From the NCBI RefSeq assembly GCF_015356825.1, contig NZ_JAACYW010000013.1, positions 19,516-83,515 on the forward strand: a stretch of DNA of 64,000 nucleotides. Direction: 5' to 3'. The stretch is from Catenulispora rubra (GTDB lineage: Bacteria; Actinomycetota; Actinomycetes; Streptomycetales; Catenulisporaceae). The notes under the pieces are model-generated. The model saw only the letters and a list, made by a program, of their open reading frames with translations, had not been told where the DNA came from and searched no databases. How positions within the stretch are numbered: position 1 is the first letter of the stretch; every line of letters begins with the position of its first letter. Below, one piece after another: positions 1-9,324 of this stretch. The position numbers were made by a program, and so were the translations under genes.

Positions 1-41
1 TGTCGACGGAGCAGGAGCGGCGAGGCTCACTAAACGAAAGG

Positions 42-65
42 TTGAGTCACAACCCCTTGAGCCAC
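42..65 (+). promoter_or_regulatory. Direct repeat upstream of the SARP gene
   Basis: Two copies of TTGAGYCAC (42-50 and 57-65) lie 15 bp apart, about 145 bp before the SARP start. A GTTGAG/CTCAAC inverted element overlaps them. This is the kind of place an activator would bind, but no known consensus is matched, so the assignment is weak. Confidence 0.22.
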
Positions 66-206
66 CTCAACGCCACCCAAGCATTACATACGTTTGTTGG
101 ATGGCGCCCCCGTGTTCGATCTGAAAGACTCAAGCAGGAACTGAGGCAATTGGATCGGGGGATGCGAGGAAGCCTTTGACCGTTGATCACCTTTGCGAGG
201 GGAAGC

Positions 207-1040
207 ATGGAGATCAGTATTCTTGGTCCAGTATCAATTGTGCACGATGGAATTCACCGTGAGATAAAAGCGAGCAAGGTGCGGGCACTGCTCGCCACCC
301 TCGCGCTGGAGCCCGGGCGCGCCGTGGCACGTGTCGAACTCGCCGAGGAGCTCTGGGCGGGGCAGCCGATGCGCAACACGCACAACGCTCTGCAGGTGAC
401 GGCGACGCGGGTGCGCAAGATCCTTGATGCGGCGGGGGGAGCTTCCGTGGGGGCGTTGCTTCGCGCCGTGCCGAAGGGCTACTTACTGGATTTGCCGGCG
501 GGGTGGATCGACAGCAACCGGTTCCTCGACACCGCTGCGCAGGGAACCGCTCAGCTGGCGAAGAGCCCCATACGCGCCGCGGAGCTGCTGGAGTCGAGTC
601 TCCGGCTTTGGCGCGGGCCCGCCCTTCTCGACGCGGGTGACGGAATGCGCTGCCGGGGCGCTGCCGCGCTGCTGGACGAGCGTCGGCTCGTGGCGTGGGA
701 GGACCTGATCACGGCGCGGATCGCGCTCGGCCAGGTGCGGGAGACCGTTCCCGAACTCCAGCAGTTGACGGCCCGCTACCCGCTGCGGGAGCGCTTCTGC
801 GAACTGCTGATGCTGGCCCTGTATCGGACCGGCCGGCAGAGCGAGGCGCTCGAGGCCTACGCCGTCACTCGCCGCCACCTTGACGAACAGCTGGGTGTGC
901 GACCCGGCGACGGGCTCCTGCGCCGGCAGGCGCAGATCCTGGAACAGGCGCCGGATCTGAACGACCTTTCGGTGGTGTGGACCGAACGAGAATTCTCTGC
1001 TTCCCGTTCGGCCACGGCGGGGTCACGTACGCATCGCTGA
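207..1040 (+). CDS. redD: SARP-family pathway activator (RedD-like)
   Basis: Transcription factor of the Streptomyces antibiotic regulatory protein family, 277 aa. The N-terminal OmpR-like winged helix covers about residues 1-95 (begins MEISILGPV; a typical stretch is VELAEELWAGQP) and the bacterial transcriptional activator domain about 100-245. The ATG at 207 is preferred over the upstream TTG at 183 because GAGGGG sits just before it. The gene carries a TTA leucine codon at 483-485 (the Leu after GlyTyr in KGYLLD), which in actinomycetes makes translation depend on the bldA tRNA. It converges on and overlaps by 18 bp the pseudo-response regulator gene. By position at the edge of a red cluster it is the RedD counterpart; direct targets are inferred. 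Confidence 0.88.
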   Translation: MEISILGPVSIVHDGIHREIKASKVRALLATLALEPGRAVARVELAEELWAGQPMRNTHNALQVTATRVRKILDAAGGASVGALLRAVPKGYLLDLPAGWIDSNRFLDTAAQGTAQLAKSPIRAAELLESSLRLWRGPALLDAGDGMRCRGAAALLDERRLVAWEDLITARIALGQVRETVPELQQLTARYPLRERFCELLMLALYRTGRQSEALEAYAVTRRHLDEQLGVRPGDGLLRRQAQILEQAPDLNDLSVVWTEREFSASRSATAGSRTHR

Positions 1041-1688
1041 GTCCTCGCCCAGCAAGGCGATGAGCCCGGTCTCGTAGGCGACCGCGACGGCCTGTGCGCG
1101 GGTCCGTACGCCGAGTCTGCCGAGAAGCTGGTGGACGTGGGAGCGCACTGTCGCGTCCGACACCGCCAGCTTCTCGGCGATCTGCATGTTCGAGCATCCC
1201 TGCGCGAGCAGGAGCATGGTCTCCGCCTGCCGTGCGCTCAGCTTGGCGGCCAGGCGCTGGGACGTGTCCGAGTGCCAGGGCCCCGGCTCGCGCCGGAGCT
1301 CCGGGGCTGCGGCCGCCGGCATGATCATGACGTCGCTGATCGCGACCATCCGGAGGGCCTGCAGCAGGTCCTCGGCGGAGCCCTCCTGGGACAAGATGGC
1401 GTGGACGCCACGGCGCATCACCTCGACCGCCCGGTGGGCGTTCTCCCCCTTGGCGGCCAGCACCACTTTGGTGACCTCGGCCAGGGCACCGAGCTCGTGG
1501 ACATCGTTGATCGTCAAGGCCGGCGAGACGACGACCGTCACATCGGGCCGCAGCTCGCGCGCGGCGTCCAGGATGACGTCGCCCGTGCCCTCGCCGACGA
1601 CGGTGAAGTCCTCCGCGTGCGTCAGAAGCAGCCGTAGACACCCGGCCAGCATCGACCCGTCGCAGCACAGTAGGACCCTGAGCATCAT
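1023..1688 (-). CDS. redZ: LuxR/NarL-type pseudo-response regulator (RedZ-like)
   Basis: A 221-aa regulator with a receiver-like N-terminal domain (about 1-120) and a C-terminal LuxR helix-turn-helix (about 150-210, with LSARQAETMLLLAQG and VSDATVRSHVHQLL). The receiver lacks the normal phosphorylation site: where a Val-Val-Leu-Asp stretch is expected it reads VTVVVSPAL, and the first acidic pair is reduced to CCDGS. Orphan receivers of this kind, such as RedZ of Streptomyces coelicolor, act without phosphorylation and may sense end product. No TTA codon is seen, unlike the published RedZ gene. The start at 1688 has GGAG about 8 nt upstream; a second ATG follows at 1685. It presumably activates the SARP gene, an inference from S. 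coelicolor. Confidence 0.85.
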   Translation of the reverse strand: MMLRVLLCCDGSMLAGCLRLLLTHAEDFTVVGEGTGDVILDAARELRPDVTVVVSPALTINDVHELGALAEVTKVVLAAKGENAHRAVEVMRRGVHAILSQEGSAEDLLQALRMVAISDVMIMPAAAAPELRREPGPWHSDTSQRLAAKLSARQAETMLLLAQGCSNMQIAEKLAVSDATVRSHVHQLLGRLGVRTRAQAVAVAYETGLIALLGEDSAMRT

Positions 1689-1705
1689 ATCTGTGCTCCG
1701 ATATG
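1686..1705 (-). promoter_or_regulatory. Inverted repeat enclosing the redZ ribosome binding site and start
   Basis: Read on the minus strand, CATATC, eight bases containing the GGAG ribosome binding site, then GATATG, whose last three bases are the start codon. A folded mRNA would put GGAG in the loop and the ATG in the stem. It could equally be an operator. The 6-bp stem is weak. Confidence 0.35.
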
Positions 1706-1738
1706 ACGACGGCCGGCTCGGCCGGATACGTCAGCGCG

Positions 1739-1776
1739 GCGTGTCGCAGGAGCCGGAACAGGCCCCTGCGACACGC
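1739..1776 (-). terminator. Hairpin between the exporter gene and redZ
   Basis: A perfect 12-bp stem (1739-1750 with 1765-1776, GCGTGTCGCAGG and its complement) around a 14-nt loop lies about 100 bp beyond the MMPL stop and 50 bp before redZ. There is no T-run, which is usual for actinomycete terminators. It most likely ends transcripts of the long minus-strand array. Confidence 0.55.
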
Positions 1777-1876
1777 GGCGAGATCCGACGTTCATGAAAA
1801 TCCCCCATGTTTTGTACCCGACTGGTGGCATTATGCGTACAACTTGCCCTGAACCAGGATCGACAATCGCCGACGG

Positions 1877-4063
1877 TCACGGCCGCGCAGGGACTTCGGC
1901 ATCCCGCACCGGGGCCGCTTCCGTGGCGTCCTGCTTACGCCACAACGCGCTGGGCCACCAGATGCGGCGGCCGATGTCCAGGTTGAGGGCGGTCACCATC
2001 ACCGAACGCACGATGACGGTGTCGATGAGGACGCCGAAGGCGACCGCGAATCCGAGCTCTGCGAACTGGGTCAGCGGCAGGGTGCCCAGGACCGCGAAGG
2101 TGCCGGCCAGGACGATGCCGGCGGAGGTGATGACACCGCCGGTGGACGCCAGGCCGCGCAGTGTTGCCGGACGTGTTCCCACGCTGTGGGTTTCCTCTCG
2201 GATCCGGGTCATCAAGAAGATGTTGTAGTCGATCCCCAATGCGATCAGGAAGACGAAGACGTAGAGCGGGAAAGAATTGTCCTCGGCTCCGAAGTGGAAG
2301 ATGTGCCGGAACACGAGCGCGCTGACACCCAAGGTGGTGGCGCAGGACAGCACCACCGTGCCGATCAGCAGCAACGGGCTCACCAGCGCGCGCAGCAACA
2401 GGATCAAGATGGCGAGCACCACCGCCAGAACGATGGGCGCGATCAGCGCGCGGTCGTGCCCGCTGGCGCTTCGGGCGTCCAGGTTCATGGCACTGTCCCC
2501 ACCGACCTTGGCGTCGGCGCCCGCGACGGCGTGCACGGCGGTGCGGGCGTTTCGCACGGTGGCGTAGGCCGCCGAGCTGTCCGGCGCGCCGGTGAGTGTC
2601 GCCTCCTGATACGCGTACCCGTCCTTCAGCACGGGCGCTGTGACGCTGCCCGGCGCGATCCCGGGCACCGTCTGCAGGGCCTGGTGCACCTGGTCCGCGC
2701 TCCCGGCGCGCGCGGTGATCTCCAGCGGGCTGGCGACCGCGGCGTCGAAGTGGCGGGCGACGGCGGCGTTGCCGACCACCGAGTCCTGGGTGGCTGTGAA
2801 CTCCTGGGCGACCGACAGGCCGCCGGAGTGCAGTTGCCCGATGCCGATGGCCCCGACTCCGAGGATCAGCGCGGTGCCGATCCAGGCCAGGCGCGGCCGG
2901 CGGGCGATCCGGTCGCCGACGGCGGCCCACCGGCCCACGTTCGCGTGCTCGCCGCCGCCGACGCGGGGCACTGAGGGCCAGAAGATCCACCGGCCGCAGG
3001 CGACCATGAGCAAGGGGAACAGGGTGAGCATCACCAGCGCGCCGACCGCGATGCCAACCGCGAACACCGGTCCAAGGCCCCGGGTGGCGTTCATGTCGGC
3101 GAAGCTGAGGCAGAGCATGCTGATCGCGACGGTGGACGCACTGGCGATCACCGCGGGCCCGGAACGGCGCAGGGCCACCGACATGGCCTCAACGCGGCTG
3201 TCGTGGTTGCGCAGTTCCTCACGGTAACGGGCGATCAGCAGGAGCGAGTAGTCGGTGGTGGCGCCGAAGACGAGGATGGTGAGGATGCCTGCGCCGTCGG
3301 AACTGACCGTCAGTCCGGCATGAGCCGCCAGCAGGTAGATGATCCCCTGTGCCACGGTCAGGGCGATCCCCGCGCAGATGATGGGGAGCAGCCACAGCAC
3401 GGGACTGCGGTAGGTCAAAAGCAGGATGGCAATGACGACGATGAGCGTGGAATACAGCAGGGTGCTGTCGATGCCGCCGACCGCTTTGCTCAGGTCGGCC
3501 GAGTAGCCCGCGGGTCCCGCGACATGGATCGCGAGGCCGGCTGGCGCCTGGTCCGTGGCGACGCCGCGCAGCGCGGTCACCGCGCCCTTGGCCTTGGTGA
3601 GGTAGTTCTGGCCGAGGTTGAGCGGGATCACCGTCTCGGCGGCCTGGCCGTCGGTGGAGAACTGCGGACCGAAGACCTGCCCGCTGAGGTCGGTGAGCGT
3701 GGCGTACTGCTTGGCGTCGGCCGCGGCCTTGGCCCGGTCCTGAGCCGTCAGGCCGCCGGCCCGCTCGTAGACGATGACGGCCGGCACCGTGTCCGGGTTC
3801 TGGAACAGCGACTGGATCTTGTAGACCTGGGTGGACTCGGCGCTGCTGGGCAGAGACTGCTCGACGGTGTTCTTCTCCGCGCCGGAGAGCTTCCCCGAGA
3901 AGCCGGCCGTGGCGCCGATGACGATCAGCCAGAACACGACCACCAGGTAGATCACCCGGCGGCGGCGGAGCGGGAGGAAGGCGCTGCTCGCCGGTCGCGA
4001 CGACGCTGTTCCGTCGGGCGTTCCGGCAGGCGTTGCGGACGAGGGACGTCGTTGTGTCGTCAT
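1877..4063 (-). CDS. MMPL-family (RND superfamily) exporter
   Basis: Inner-membrane transporter of 728 aa, the normal size for actinomycete MMPL proteins linked to lipid or antibiotic export. It has a first transmembrane helix near residue 40-60 (RVIYLVVVFWLIVIG), a large extracytoplasmic loop, a cluster of helices, a second loop and a second cluster. Each half carries the family Asp-Tyr pair: FGATTDYSLLLIARY and ALGIDYNIFLMTR. The ATG at 4063 (MTTQRR) is chosen because the reading frame upstream overlaps redY and is out of character. It is last in the redX-W-Y array, 16 bp after redY, which suggests export of, or self-resistance to, the hydrophobic prodiginine. I do not recall an MMPL gene in the S. 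coelicolor red cluster. Confidence 0.9.
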   Translation of the reverse strand: MTTQRRPSSATPAGTPDGTASSRPASSAFLPLRRRRVIYLVVVFWLIVIGATAGFSGKLSGAEKNTVEQSLPSSAESTQVYKIQSLFQNPDTVPAVIVYERAGGLTAQDRAKAAADAKQYATLTDLSGQVFGPQFSTDGQAAETVIPLNLGQNYLTKAKGAVTALRGVATDQAPAGLAIHVAGPAGYSADLSKAVGGIDSTLLYSTLIVVIAILLLTYRSPVLWLLPIICAGIALTVAQGIIYLLAAHAGLTVSSDGAGILTILVFGATTDYSLLLIARYREELRNHDSRVEAMSVALRRSGPAVIASASTVAISMLCLSFADMNATRGLGPVFAVGIAVGALVMLTLFPLLMVACGRWIFWPSVPRVGGGEHANVGRWAAVGDRIARRPRLAWIGTALILGVGAIGIGQLHSGGLSVAQEFTATQDSVVGNAAVARHFDAAVASPLEITARAGSADQVHQALQTVPGIAPGSVTAPVLKDGYAYQEATLTGAPDSSAAYATVRNARTAVHAVAGADAKVGGDSAMNLDARSASGHDRALIAPIVLAVVLAILILLLRALVSPLLLIGTVVLSCATTLGVSALVFRHIFHFGAEDNSFPLYVFVFLIALGIDYNIFLMTRIREETHSVGTRPATLRGLASTGGVITSAGIVLAGTFAVLGTLPLTQFAELGFAVAFGVLIDTVIVRSVMVTALNLDIGRRIWWPSALWRKQDATEAAPVRDAEVPARP

Positions 4064-4079
4064 CGGATGGTTCGTCCTT

Positions 4080-4397
4080 TCAGGCGGCCAGGTAGCCCGG
4101 CTCGATGGGATCCCCGGAGATTTCGGCCACGACCGAAGCCAGCGCACTGAAGTCGGCGCTGAGCGTGCGGAACGCGCTGATCTGCATGTCCCGCTCGAAC
4201 GCCGCACGGCTGGTGGCCCAGATGATCTCGAAGAAGTGGATCTTGGCATCCGGGTCGTCGGAGACCCGGTGCACGGTGAAGGCGTTCACACTGGGCAGCT
4301 GAGGACAGGTCGCGTAGTCGGTCTCGCGGACCCAGGCCTCGAATCGAGCGGGACTGATTCCTGGGCGCAGCCGGATGGGATGAACGATCACGTGCAT
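4080..4397 (-). CDS. redY: RedY-like small protein of prodiginine clusters
   Basis: A 105-aa protein beginning MHVIVHPIRL with DYATCPQLPSV, VHRVSDDPDAKIHFFE and a C-terminal EISGDPIEPGYLA. The alternating pattern suggests a dimeric alpha/beta-barrel fold like that of antibiotic monooxygenases and RohQ-type proteins, but no metal or cofactor site is evident. RedY homologues occur in actinomycete red clusters next to redW and redX, as here. Its step is not certain; a helper role around the RedH condensation is plausible. The start at 4397 is the only ATG that gives the conserved N terminus. It sits 50 bp downstream of redW and 16 bp before the MMPL gene, in one transcription unit. Confidence 0.8.
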   Translation of the reverse strand: MHVIVHPIRLRPGISPARFEAWVRETDYATCPQLPSVNAFTVHRVSDDPDAKIHFFEIIWATSRAAFERDMQISAFRTLSADFSALASVVAEISGDPIEPGYLAA

Positions 4398-4447
4398 GGC
4401 GACTCCATCGTCGATCGGGAACTCGGGGGTGGATCGTCGGCGGCCGG

Positions 4448-5629
4448 TCAGGCGCCGCGTGCTGGGCGTTTCGGGCGTGCGGTACGGTCGGGGCGGTCGA
4501 GGCGCAAGGCCCGGGCGACGTTGTTGCGCTGGATCTCGTTGCTGCCGGAGAAGATGCGGGCCGGCAGGCAGTCCCGAAGCAGCCGCTCGGCCTCGCCGTG
4601 CATGACGCCCTGCGCCCCGCGCAGCTGGACCGCGTCGAGACCGACCTGGACCGCGGCCTCGCTGACCGCGATCTTCGCCATCGCGGCGGAGACCCCGTCG
4701 ACGGCACCCTCGTCGAGGTCGTGCGCGGCTTTGTAAAGCAGCAGACGCGCGCCCTCGTATCGCAGGAGCATGTCGACGATCCGATGACCGACGGCCTGGA
4801 AGGAACCGATCGGCGTGCCGAACTGTTCGCGCTGGCGGACAAAGGCGATCGTCGAGTCGATCACCCGCTTCATCGCCCCGAGGTAGACCGCGAACAAGCA
4901 GGTTCGCTCCCAGTTCATGGAAGCCGTGAAAACGCTCGACCCCCCTCCGGGAACGCCCAGCACGCGGTCCACCGGCACCTTGCAACCGTCGAGGTAGACC
5001 TCGGCCATGGGAGATCCGTGCAGACCCACCTTGCTCTCCGGCCTGCCTATGCTCAGGCCCGGGGTTCCCGCCTCGACGAGGAACGTGGTCAGCCCGAAGA
5101 CGCCGCCGTCGGGTTCGGTCGCCGCCTGGACGATGAAGACGTCCGCGACCGGTGCGTTGGTGATGAAGGCCTTAACTCCGGTGATCACGTAGTGGTCGCC
5201 GACCCGTTCGGCGCGGGTGCGCAGGTGCATCGCGTCGGACCCGGCCTCGGGCTCGGTCACCGCGTGCGCTGCTATCAGCTCGCCCGAGCAGAGCCCGGGC
5301 AGCCACCGCCGTTTCTGCTCCTCGCTCCCGAAGTGCACCAGCGGAGTGACGCAGGCGAGCAGGTGTGCAGCGACGGAGAACGCGAATCCGGTGTCGCCGG
5401 TGCCTTCGCCGAGCGCCTCCAGCACGCCGGCGGTGTCCGCGGCTCCCAGGCCGCTGCCGCCGTATTCGACCGGCGCACAGCAGCCGGCGAGCCCCAGCTC
5501 CGCCGCCGCGCGCCAGCGCGCGCGGAACTGCTCCGGATCGGGTTCGGCGGGGTCGGCCAGCTTGCTGCGCGCGAAGTCGCGGACCAGGTCGCACAGCTCG
5601 TGCGTCGCGGGCTCCAGGTCGAGTTTCAT
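4448..5629 (-). CDS. redW: L-prolyl-S-PCP dehydrogenase, acyl-CoA dehydrogenase family (RedW-like)
   Basis: FAD flavoprotein of 393 aa, full length for an acyl-CoA dehydrogenase. Visible landmarks are the N-terminal helical domain ([20 protein letters not shown]), the flavin-binding [14 protein letters not shown] and [11 protein letters not shown] segments, and the C-terminal [19 protein letters not shown] and [11 protein letters not shown] signatures. In prodiginine biosynthesis this enzyme oxidises prolyl bound to the RedO carrier protein to pyrrole-2-carboxyl, the first ring of MBC. The start ATG at 5629 overlaps the redX stop by four bases (ATGA), so the two are translationally coupled. 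The assignment as RedW, not a fatty-acid enzyme, rests on the cluster context. Confidence 0.9.
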   Translation of the reverse strand: MKLDLEPATHELCDLVRDFARSKLADPAEPDPEQFRARWRAAAELGLAGCCAPVEYGGSGLGAADTAGVLEALGEGTGDTGFAFSVAAHLLACVTPLVHFGSEEQKRRWLPGLCSGELIAAHAVTEPEAGSDAMHLRTRAERVGDHYVITGVKAFITNAPVADVFIVQAATEPDGGVFGLTTFLVEAGTPGLSIGRPESKVGLHGSPMAEVYLDGCKVPVDRVLGVPGGGSSVFTASMNWERTCLFAVYLGAMKRVIDSTIAFVRQREQFGTPIGSFQAVGHRIVDMLLRYEGARLLLYKAAHDLDEGAVDGVSAAMAKIAVSEAAVQVGLDAVQLRGAQGVMHGEAERLLRDCLPARIFSGSNEIQRNNVARALRLDRPDRTARPKRPARGA

Positions 5630-8484
5630 GACACTCCGTCCGGGTGTTCTTCGATCAGGACGTGGTAGTTGATGCCGCCGGTGCCGAAGGAGCTCAGGGC
5701 CGCCCGGCGCGGCCGGGTCCCCCCGGCGGGCCACGGCGCGGGCCGACGGTCGATGAACGCGGGGATCGCGTCGAGGTCCAACTCGGGGCTGATGGTGCGC
5801 AGGTTGGCGTTCGGCGGGAAGGTGCGGGCCTGCAGGGCGAGCAGCACCCGCAGCAGGCCGGCGGCGCCGGCTGCGGCGAAGGTGTGGCCGAAGAACGACT
5901 TGGCCGAGCCCACCTGCAGGGGACGCCGGCGCTCTCCCCCGCCGTAGACGTCGGTGACGGCCGACAGCTCGACCCGGTCGCCGACCCGGGTGCCGGTGCC
6001 GTGCGCCTCCAGGTAGTCGACCGTGTCGGGGCCGAAGCCCGCGTCGCCGAACGCCTGGCGCATGGCGCGCGCCTGGCCGGCGCGGTCCGGCGCGATGAGG
6101 GAGTGGGCGTCGTTGGATCCGCCCACGCCGCGGATGACGCCGAGGATGCGGTCGCCGTCCTCCAGCGCGTCGCTGTATCGCTTGAGCAGGAACAGCGCGC
6201 AGCCGTCGCCGGGCGAGAAGCCGTCGGCGGCTTCGTCGAAGGGCGTGATCTTGTCGTGGGAGAGCAGACCGAGGGAGGAGCACAGGATCAGGTCCCTGAC
6301 GTTGCAGGCCAGTTCCACGCCTCCGGCGATCGCGTAGCGGGCGGTGCCGCTGCGCAGGGCGCCGACCGCGAGGTCCAGGGCGGCCAGCGAGGACGCGCAG
6401 GCGGCCTCGACCGCGACCGGGACCGCTGCGAGGCGGAACTCGCCGGCGATGACGGCGGCGGTCCCGCTGGCCAGCCAGCCGTCCAGGGCGCCGGGCGCGT
6501 CCGGGTCCTCGGGGGCGCCGAACCGGCGGCGCGTGCGGGCGGCCAGCCGCCGCCGGTCTTCGCCGTCCAGGTGGGCGAGCGCGTCGAGAGCGGGAATCGC
6601 CCTGGCCGCCAGGTCCAGCTCGGCGGCGCTGTTGAGGGCTCGTTCGCGGCCCAGGCTCAGCGAGGAGCCGACGGCGATCAGGCCCGGACCATGCAGGGAG
6701 GCCGGTCGCGGTCCACCGCCGGAGAACAGTTGGGCCGCCACGGTCAGGGCCACCCGCTGTGCGGCGTCCATCGCCGTCCAGCGGCGCGGGGTGATCCGCA
6801 GACCGCGGGGCGGAGCGGTCGGGACCGGCGCGGGCGAGCCCTGGTCGGTGTAAGTGTGGGTGAGACTGAGCGCCGAGGGGTCGAAGTAGAGCTCCCGGTC
6901 CAGGATCCGGGTCGGCAGGGGGCCGATGCGGTCCCGTCCGGAACGGAAGACGTCCCACACGGCTGCGGGGCCATTCGCACCGGCGAAGTGCGCGCCCCAG
7001 CTGATGACCGCCACGGGTTCGCCCTCCCGGACCCGTACCGGCCGACGTATCGGTGTGACCGGGACAGCCTGGTGTTCCTCCAAGACGAAGTGGGCCAGCA
7101 TCCCGGTCAGCGACGCGCCGCTGACGGTGGCACGGCGCGGCGTCGCCGACCGTTCCCAGAGCTGTGGGCTCGTCAGGAACCGGAACCCGGAGCCGGGCGT
7201 CGGCAGGGTATCGCCGGGCGACCACGTGGGTGGCAGAGTGCTGCGCTCGAGCGCGAGCGCTGCTTTGATCACACTCGCCAGGCCTGCGTTGGCGAAGGTG
7301 TGGCCGAGGCGGTCGCGGATGCTCCCAAGGACCGCCTCGGCGGGCGAGCCCGTGAAGAGGTCTGACAGCGCCGTCAGTTCGGCCCGGGTTTCGTTGGGGA
7401 AGCCGGACCCGAAGCACTCCACCAGGCCGATGGAGTCGGCGGGCACGTCCGCGTCCCGGCAGGCCAGTTCCGCGACCTCCCGGCGGCGTTCGACCGAGAC
7501 CGAGTAGCGGAAGGTGCCCGGACGCGGGTCCTGTCCCAGAGCGCAGCCACGGATCACCGCACGGACCCGGTCTTCTTCGGTCACGTCGGACAGCCGTTTG
7601 AGGAGCACCGCGCTCACCCCTTCGGCCAGGGTGAACCCGTCGCCCGGGCCCGCGAAGGGGTGACCGCAGGCCGACGTCAGGCCTTTGACGTCCAGGGCAC
7701 CGGCCAGCAGACTGCTCTCCCGCAGCTGGCCCGTGACCACCAGCACGGTATCCGAGTCGCCGCGGCGCAGACTGCCGACCGCGTGGGCGAGCGCGACGAG
7801 CGAGGTGCCGTCCGCCGCTTCCAGAGCCACGGTCCTGCCTCGGAGCTTGAAGACGCTCGCGATGCGCGCGGGGATGGTGCTGGCCATCTCACCGACCCGG
7901 TCATGCGGTGACCCGGCCAGGCGGGGCCCGAGCAGTTCCAGCAGCTCCGATGCCGCGGCGTCGGCGGCCGGCCCGAGGTCCGACCCGACGTCCAGCCCCA
8001 GGTCCGTATCGGAGTCCGGCCCGAGATCCCACCCGGCGTCCGGGCCGGAACCGTCCTGTCCGGCCGATCGCAGATCGTGGGCCAACCGCTGCGCCTCGAT
8101 CCGCAGCGCGTTGAGATACTGCCGGTCCAGTCCGGCGCAGACCCCGACGATCACGTCGAACCGTTCGCCGCGCACCGGCCGGTCGGTGAGGCCCGCGTCG
8201 CTCAGCGCTTGCCGAGAAGCCTCAAGCATGAGCTTCTGCATCCGGGTCATCGACGCCGACTGCGCCGGCGGGATCTTGAACTCCGCCACATCGACCTCGA
8301 TGTCGAGCAGGCCGTGGGGCAGAGTCGGGCGTCCCGCAGGGTCCTCGACGGCCGGCGGATCGGTGCAGGCGCAGTGCAATCGCGTGGCAGTCACCAGATC
8401 CCAGAACGCTTCAACGCCGCGGGCCCGCGGGTACAGCGCCGACATCCCGACGATCGCGACGGGCTCGCTCGGGGGGAGATCCAT
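5626..8484 (-). CDS. redX: Didomain ketosynthase for bipyrrole assembly (RedX/PigJ-like)
   Basis: A 952-aa protein with two tandem ketosynthase domains. The first (about 1-420) is inactive as a condensing enzyme: the nucleophile position reads EAADGTSLV, with Asp225 where Cys is expected. The second (about 480-940) keeps the triad: Cys696 in EAACASSLA, His in [11 protein letters not shown] and His in [12 protein letters not shown]. PigJ, its Serratia counterpart, uses such a pair to condense pyrrolyl-S-carrier with a malonyl-derived unit on PigH/RedN. The ATG at 8484 ([14 protein letters not shown]) has GGAG upstream and starts exactly at the ketosynthase fold. It opens the X-W-Y-MMPL group, 68 bp downstream of the TetR gene, with a strong hairpin between. 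Confidence 0.9.
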   Translation of the reverse strand: MDLPPSEPVAIVGMSALYPRARGVEAFWDLVTATRLHCACTDPPAVEDPAGRPTLPHGLLDIEVDVAEFKIPPAQSASMTRMQKLMLEASRQALSDAGLTDRPVRGERFDVIVGVCAGLDRQYLNALRIEAQRLAHDLRSAGQDGSGPDAGWDLGPDSDTDLGLDVGSDLGPAADAAASELLELLGPRLAGSPHDRVGEMASTIPARIASVFKLRGRTVALEAADGTSLVALAHAVGSLRRGDSDTVLVVTGQLRESSLLAGALDVKGLTSACGHPFAGPGDGFTLAEGVSAVLLKRLSDVTEEDRVRAVIRGCALGQDPRPGTFRYSVSVERRREVAELACRDADVPADSIGLVECFGSGFPNETRAELTALSDLFTGSPAEAVLGSIRDRLGHTFANAGLASVIKAALALERSTLPPTWSPGDTLPTPGSGFRFLTSPQLWERSATPRRATVSGASLTGMLAHFVLEEHQAVPVTPIRRPVRVREGEPVAVISWGAHFAGANGPAAVWDVFRSGRDRIGPLPTRILDRELYFDPSALSLTHTYTDQGSPAPVPTAPPRGLRITPRRWTAMDAAQRVALTVAAQLFSGGGPRPASLHGPGLIAVGSSLSLGRERALNSAAELDLAARAIPALDALAHLDGEDRRRLAARTRRRFGAPEDPDAPGALDGWLASGTAAVIAGEFRLAAVPVAVEAACASSLAALDLAVGALRSGTARYAIAGGVELACNVRDLILCSSLGLLSHDKITPFDEAADGFSPGDGCALFLLKRYSDALEDGDRILGVIRGVGGSNDAHSLIAPDRAGQARAMRQAFGDAGFGPDTVDYLEAHGTGTRVGDRVELSAVTDVYGGGERRRPLQVGSAKSFFGHTFAAAGAAGLLRVLLALQARTFPPNANLRTISPELDLDAIPAFIDRRPAPWPAGGTRPRRAALSSFGTGGINYHVLIEEHPDGVS

Positions 8485-8519
8485 CGGAGCAGCTCCTTCG
8501 CGGTCGGTTGAGTGGCTCA

Positions 8520-8550
8520 GACGGCCGGGGACGGGGGAACCCCGGCCGTC
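8520..8550 (-). terminator. Hairpin after the TetR gene
   Basis: An 11-bp perfect stem, GACGGCCGGGG (8520-8530) and its complement (8540-8550), with a 9-nt loop, begins 3 bp beyond the TetR stop codon and precedes redX by 36 bp. It lacks a T-run. It should end or attenuate transcripts coming from the redG-TetR side, so redX may need its own promoter, although little room remains for one. Confidence 0.55.
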
Positions 8551-8552
8551 GG

Positions 8553-9146
8553 TCAGGGGGTGGCCGGTCGGTCCGCCGCTTCGGGCAGGCCGATCAGCCG
8601 GCGCAGCGGGCCGTCGACCGGCACCGCGAGCTGCGGGTCGACCAGACGGTGCAGGACCAGGCCGTCGAGCAGGGCGCCGAGGGCCAGCGCGGTCGGCTCC
8701 GGGTCGGTGGTCAGGCCGTGGTCGGCGAGCCACCGCGCCACCGCCTGGACCCACTTGCCCTGCAAGGTGGCCAAGCCGGTGCGCAGCCGCTCGTTCCGGG
8801 TGGCAGCGAGCAGCATCTCGCTGGTCAGGACGGTCGCGGCGGGGTCGGCCGAGTACTGCGCCATCCCCGCCACAGCCAGTTCGACGCCCTGCAGGCCGGG
8901 AGGGGCCTGGTCGAGCATCGCCATCACGATCCCGACCTCGCGCTCGACGGTCTCCAGCGAGGCCTCGATGAGCAGGTCGGTGACCGTGCCGAAGTGATAG
9001 TGGACCAGTCCGGCCCGCACATCCGCACGGGCCGCGATCTTGCGCGTGGTCACCGCGCCCCAGCCCTCCTCAACGATGAGTTGGCCGGCGGCGGCGAGCA
9101 GCCGCGCCCTGGTCTCCTGGCCCCGCTCCACTGACGTGGGTGTCAT
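8553..9146 (-). CDS. TetR-family regulator inside the prodiginine cluster
   Basis: A 197-aa repressor-type protein. The N-terminal helix-turn-helix is clear (ETRARLLAAAGQLIVEEGW, then TTRKIAARADVRAGLVHYHFG at about 32-55); the rest is an all-helical ligand-binding domain that cannot be matched to a specific inducer. It lies between redG and redX, in the same direction, with a 178-bp upstream gap that contains four tandem palindromic sites, so autoregulation is likely. The neighbouring MMPL pump makes control of export, or sensing of prodiginine itself, a reasonable guess. I know of no equivalent gene at this place in the S. coelicolor red cluster. Confidence 0.88.
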   Translation of the reverse strand: MTPTSVERGQETRARLLAAAGQLIVEEGWGAVTTRKIAARADVRAGLVHYHFGTVTDLLIEASLETVEREVGIVMAMLDQAPPGLQGVELAVAGMAQYSADPAATVLTSEMLLAATRNERLRTGLATLQGKWVQAVARWLADHGLTTDPEPTALALGALLDGLVLHRLVDPQLAVPVDGPLRRLIGLPEAADRPATP

Positions 9147-9223
9147 CCGCTATGTGCTCCGTCGTGACTGGCCGGCGTCGGTCGCCGCCGGTCAGCGGCC
9201 CGCACGGTCCGTCTTCTCGTCGA

Positions 9224-9278
9224 TTGGGCGATCGCCTTAGGCGTACGCCTTGGCCGATCGCCTTGGGCGTTTGCCCAA
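9224..9278. promoter_or_regulatory. Four-copy palindromic operator array with 13-bp period
   Basis: Four consecutive 13-mers, TTGGGCGATCGCC, then TTAGGCGTACGCC, then TTGGCCGATCGCC, then TTGGGCGTTTGCC, followed by CAA. Each 13-mer plus the next three bases forms a 16-bp near-palindrome. The centres fall at 9231.5, 9244.5, 9257.5 and 9270.5, exactly 13 bp apart. The second contains the perfect AGGCGTACGCCT and the last is TTGGGC-GTTT-GCCCAA. The array lies 78 bp upstream of the TetR start, so it is the probable binding site of that protein. Confidence 0.7.
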
Positions 9279-9324
9279 TGACTCACAGCTTAGCGCCGGC
9301 GACGTTCTGTTGTCACGCGGCGCC

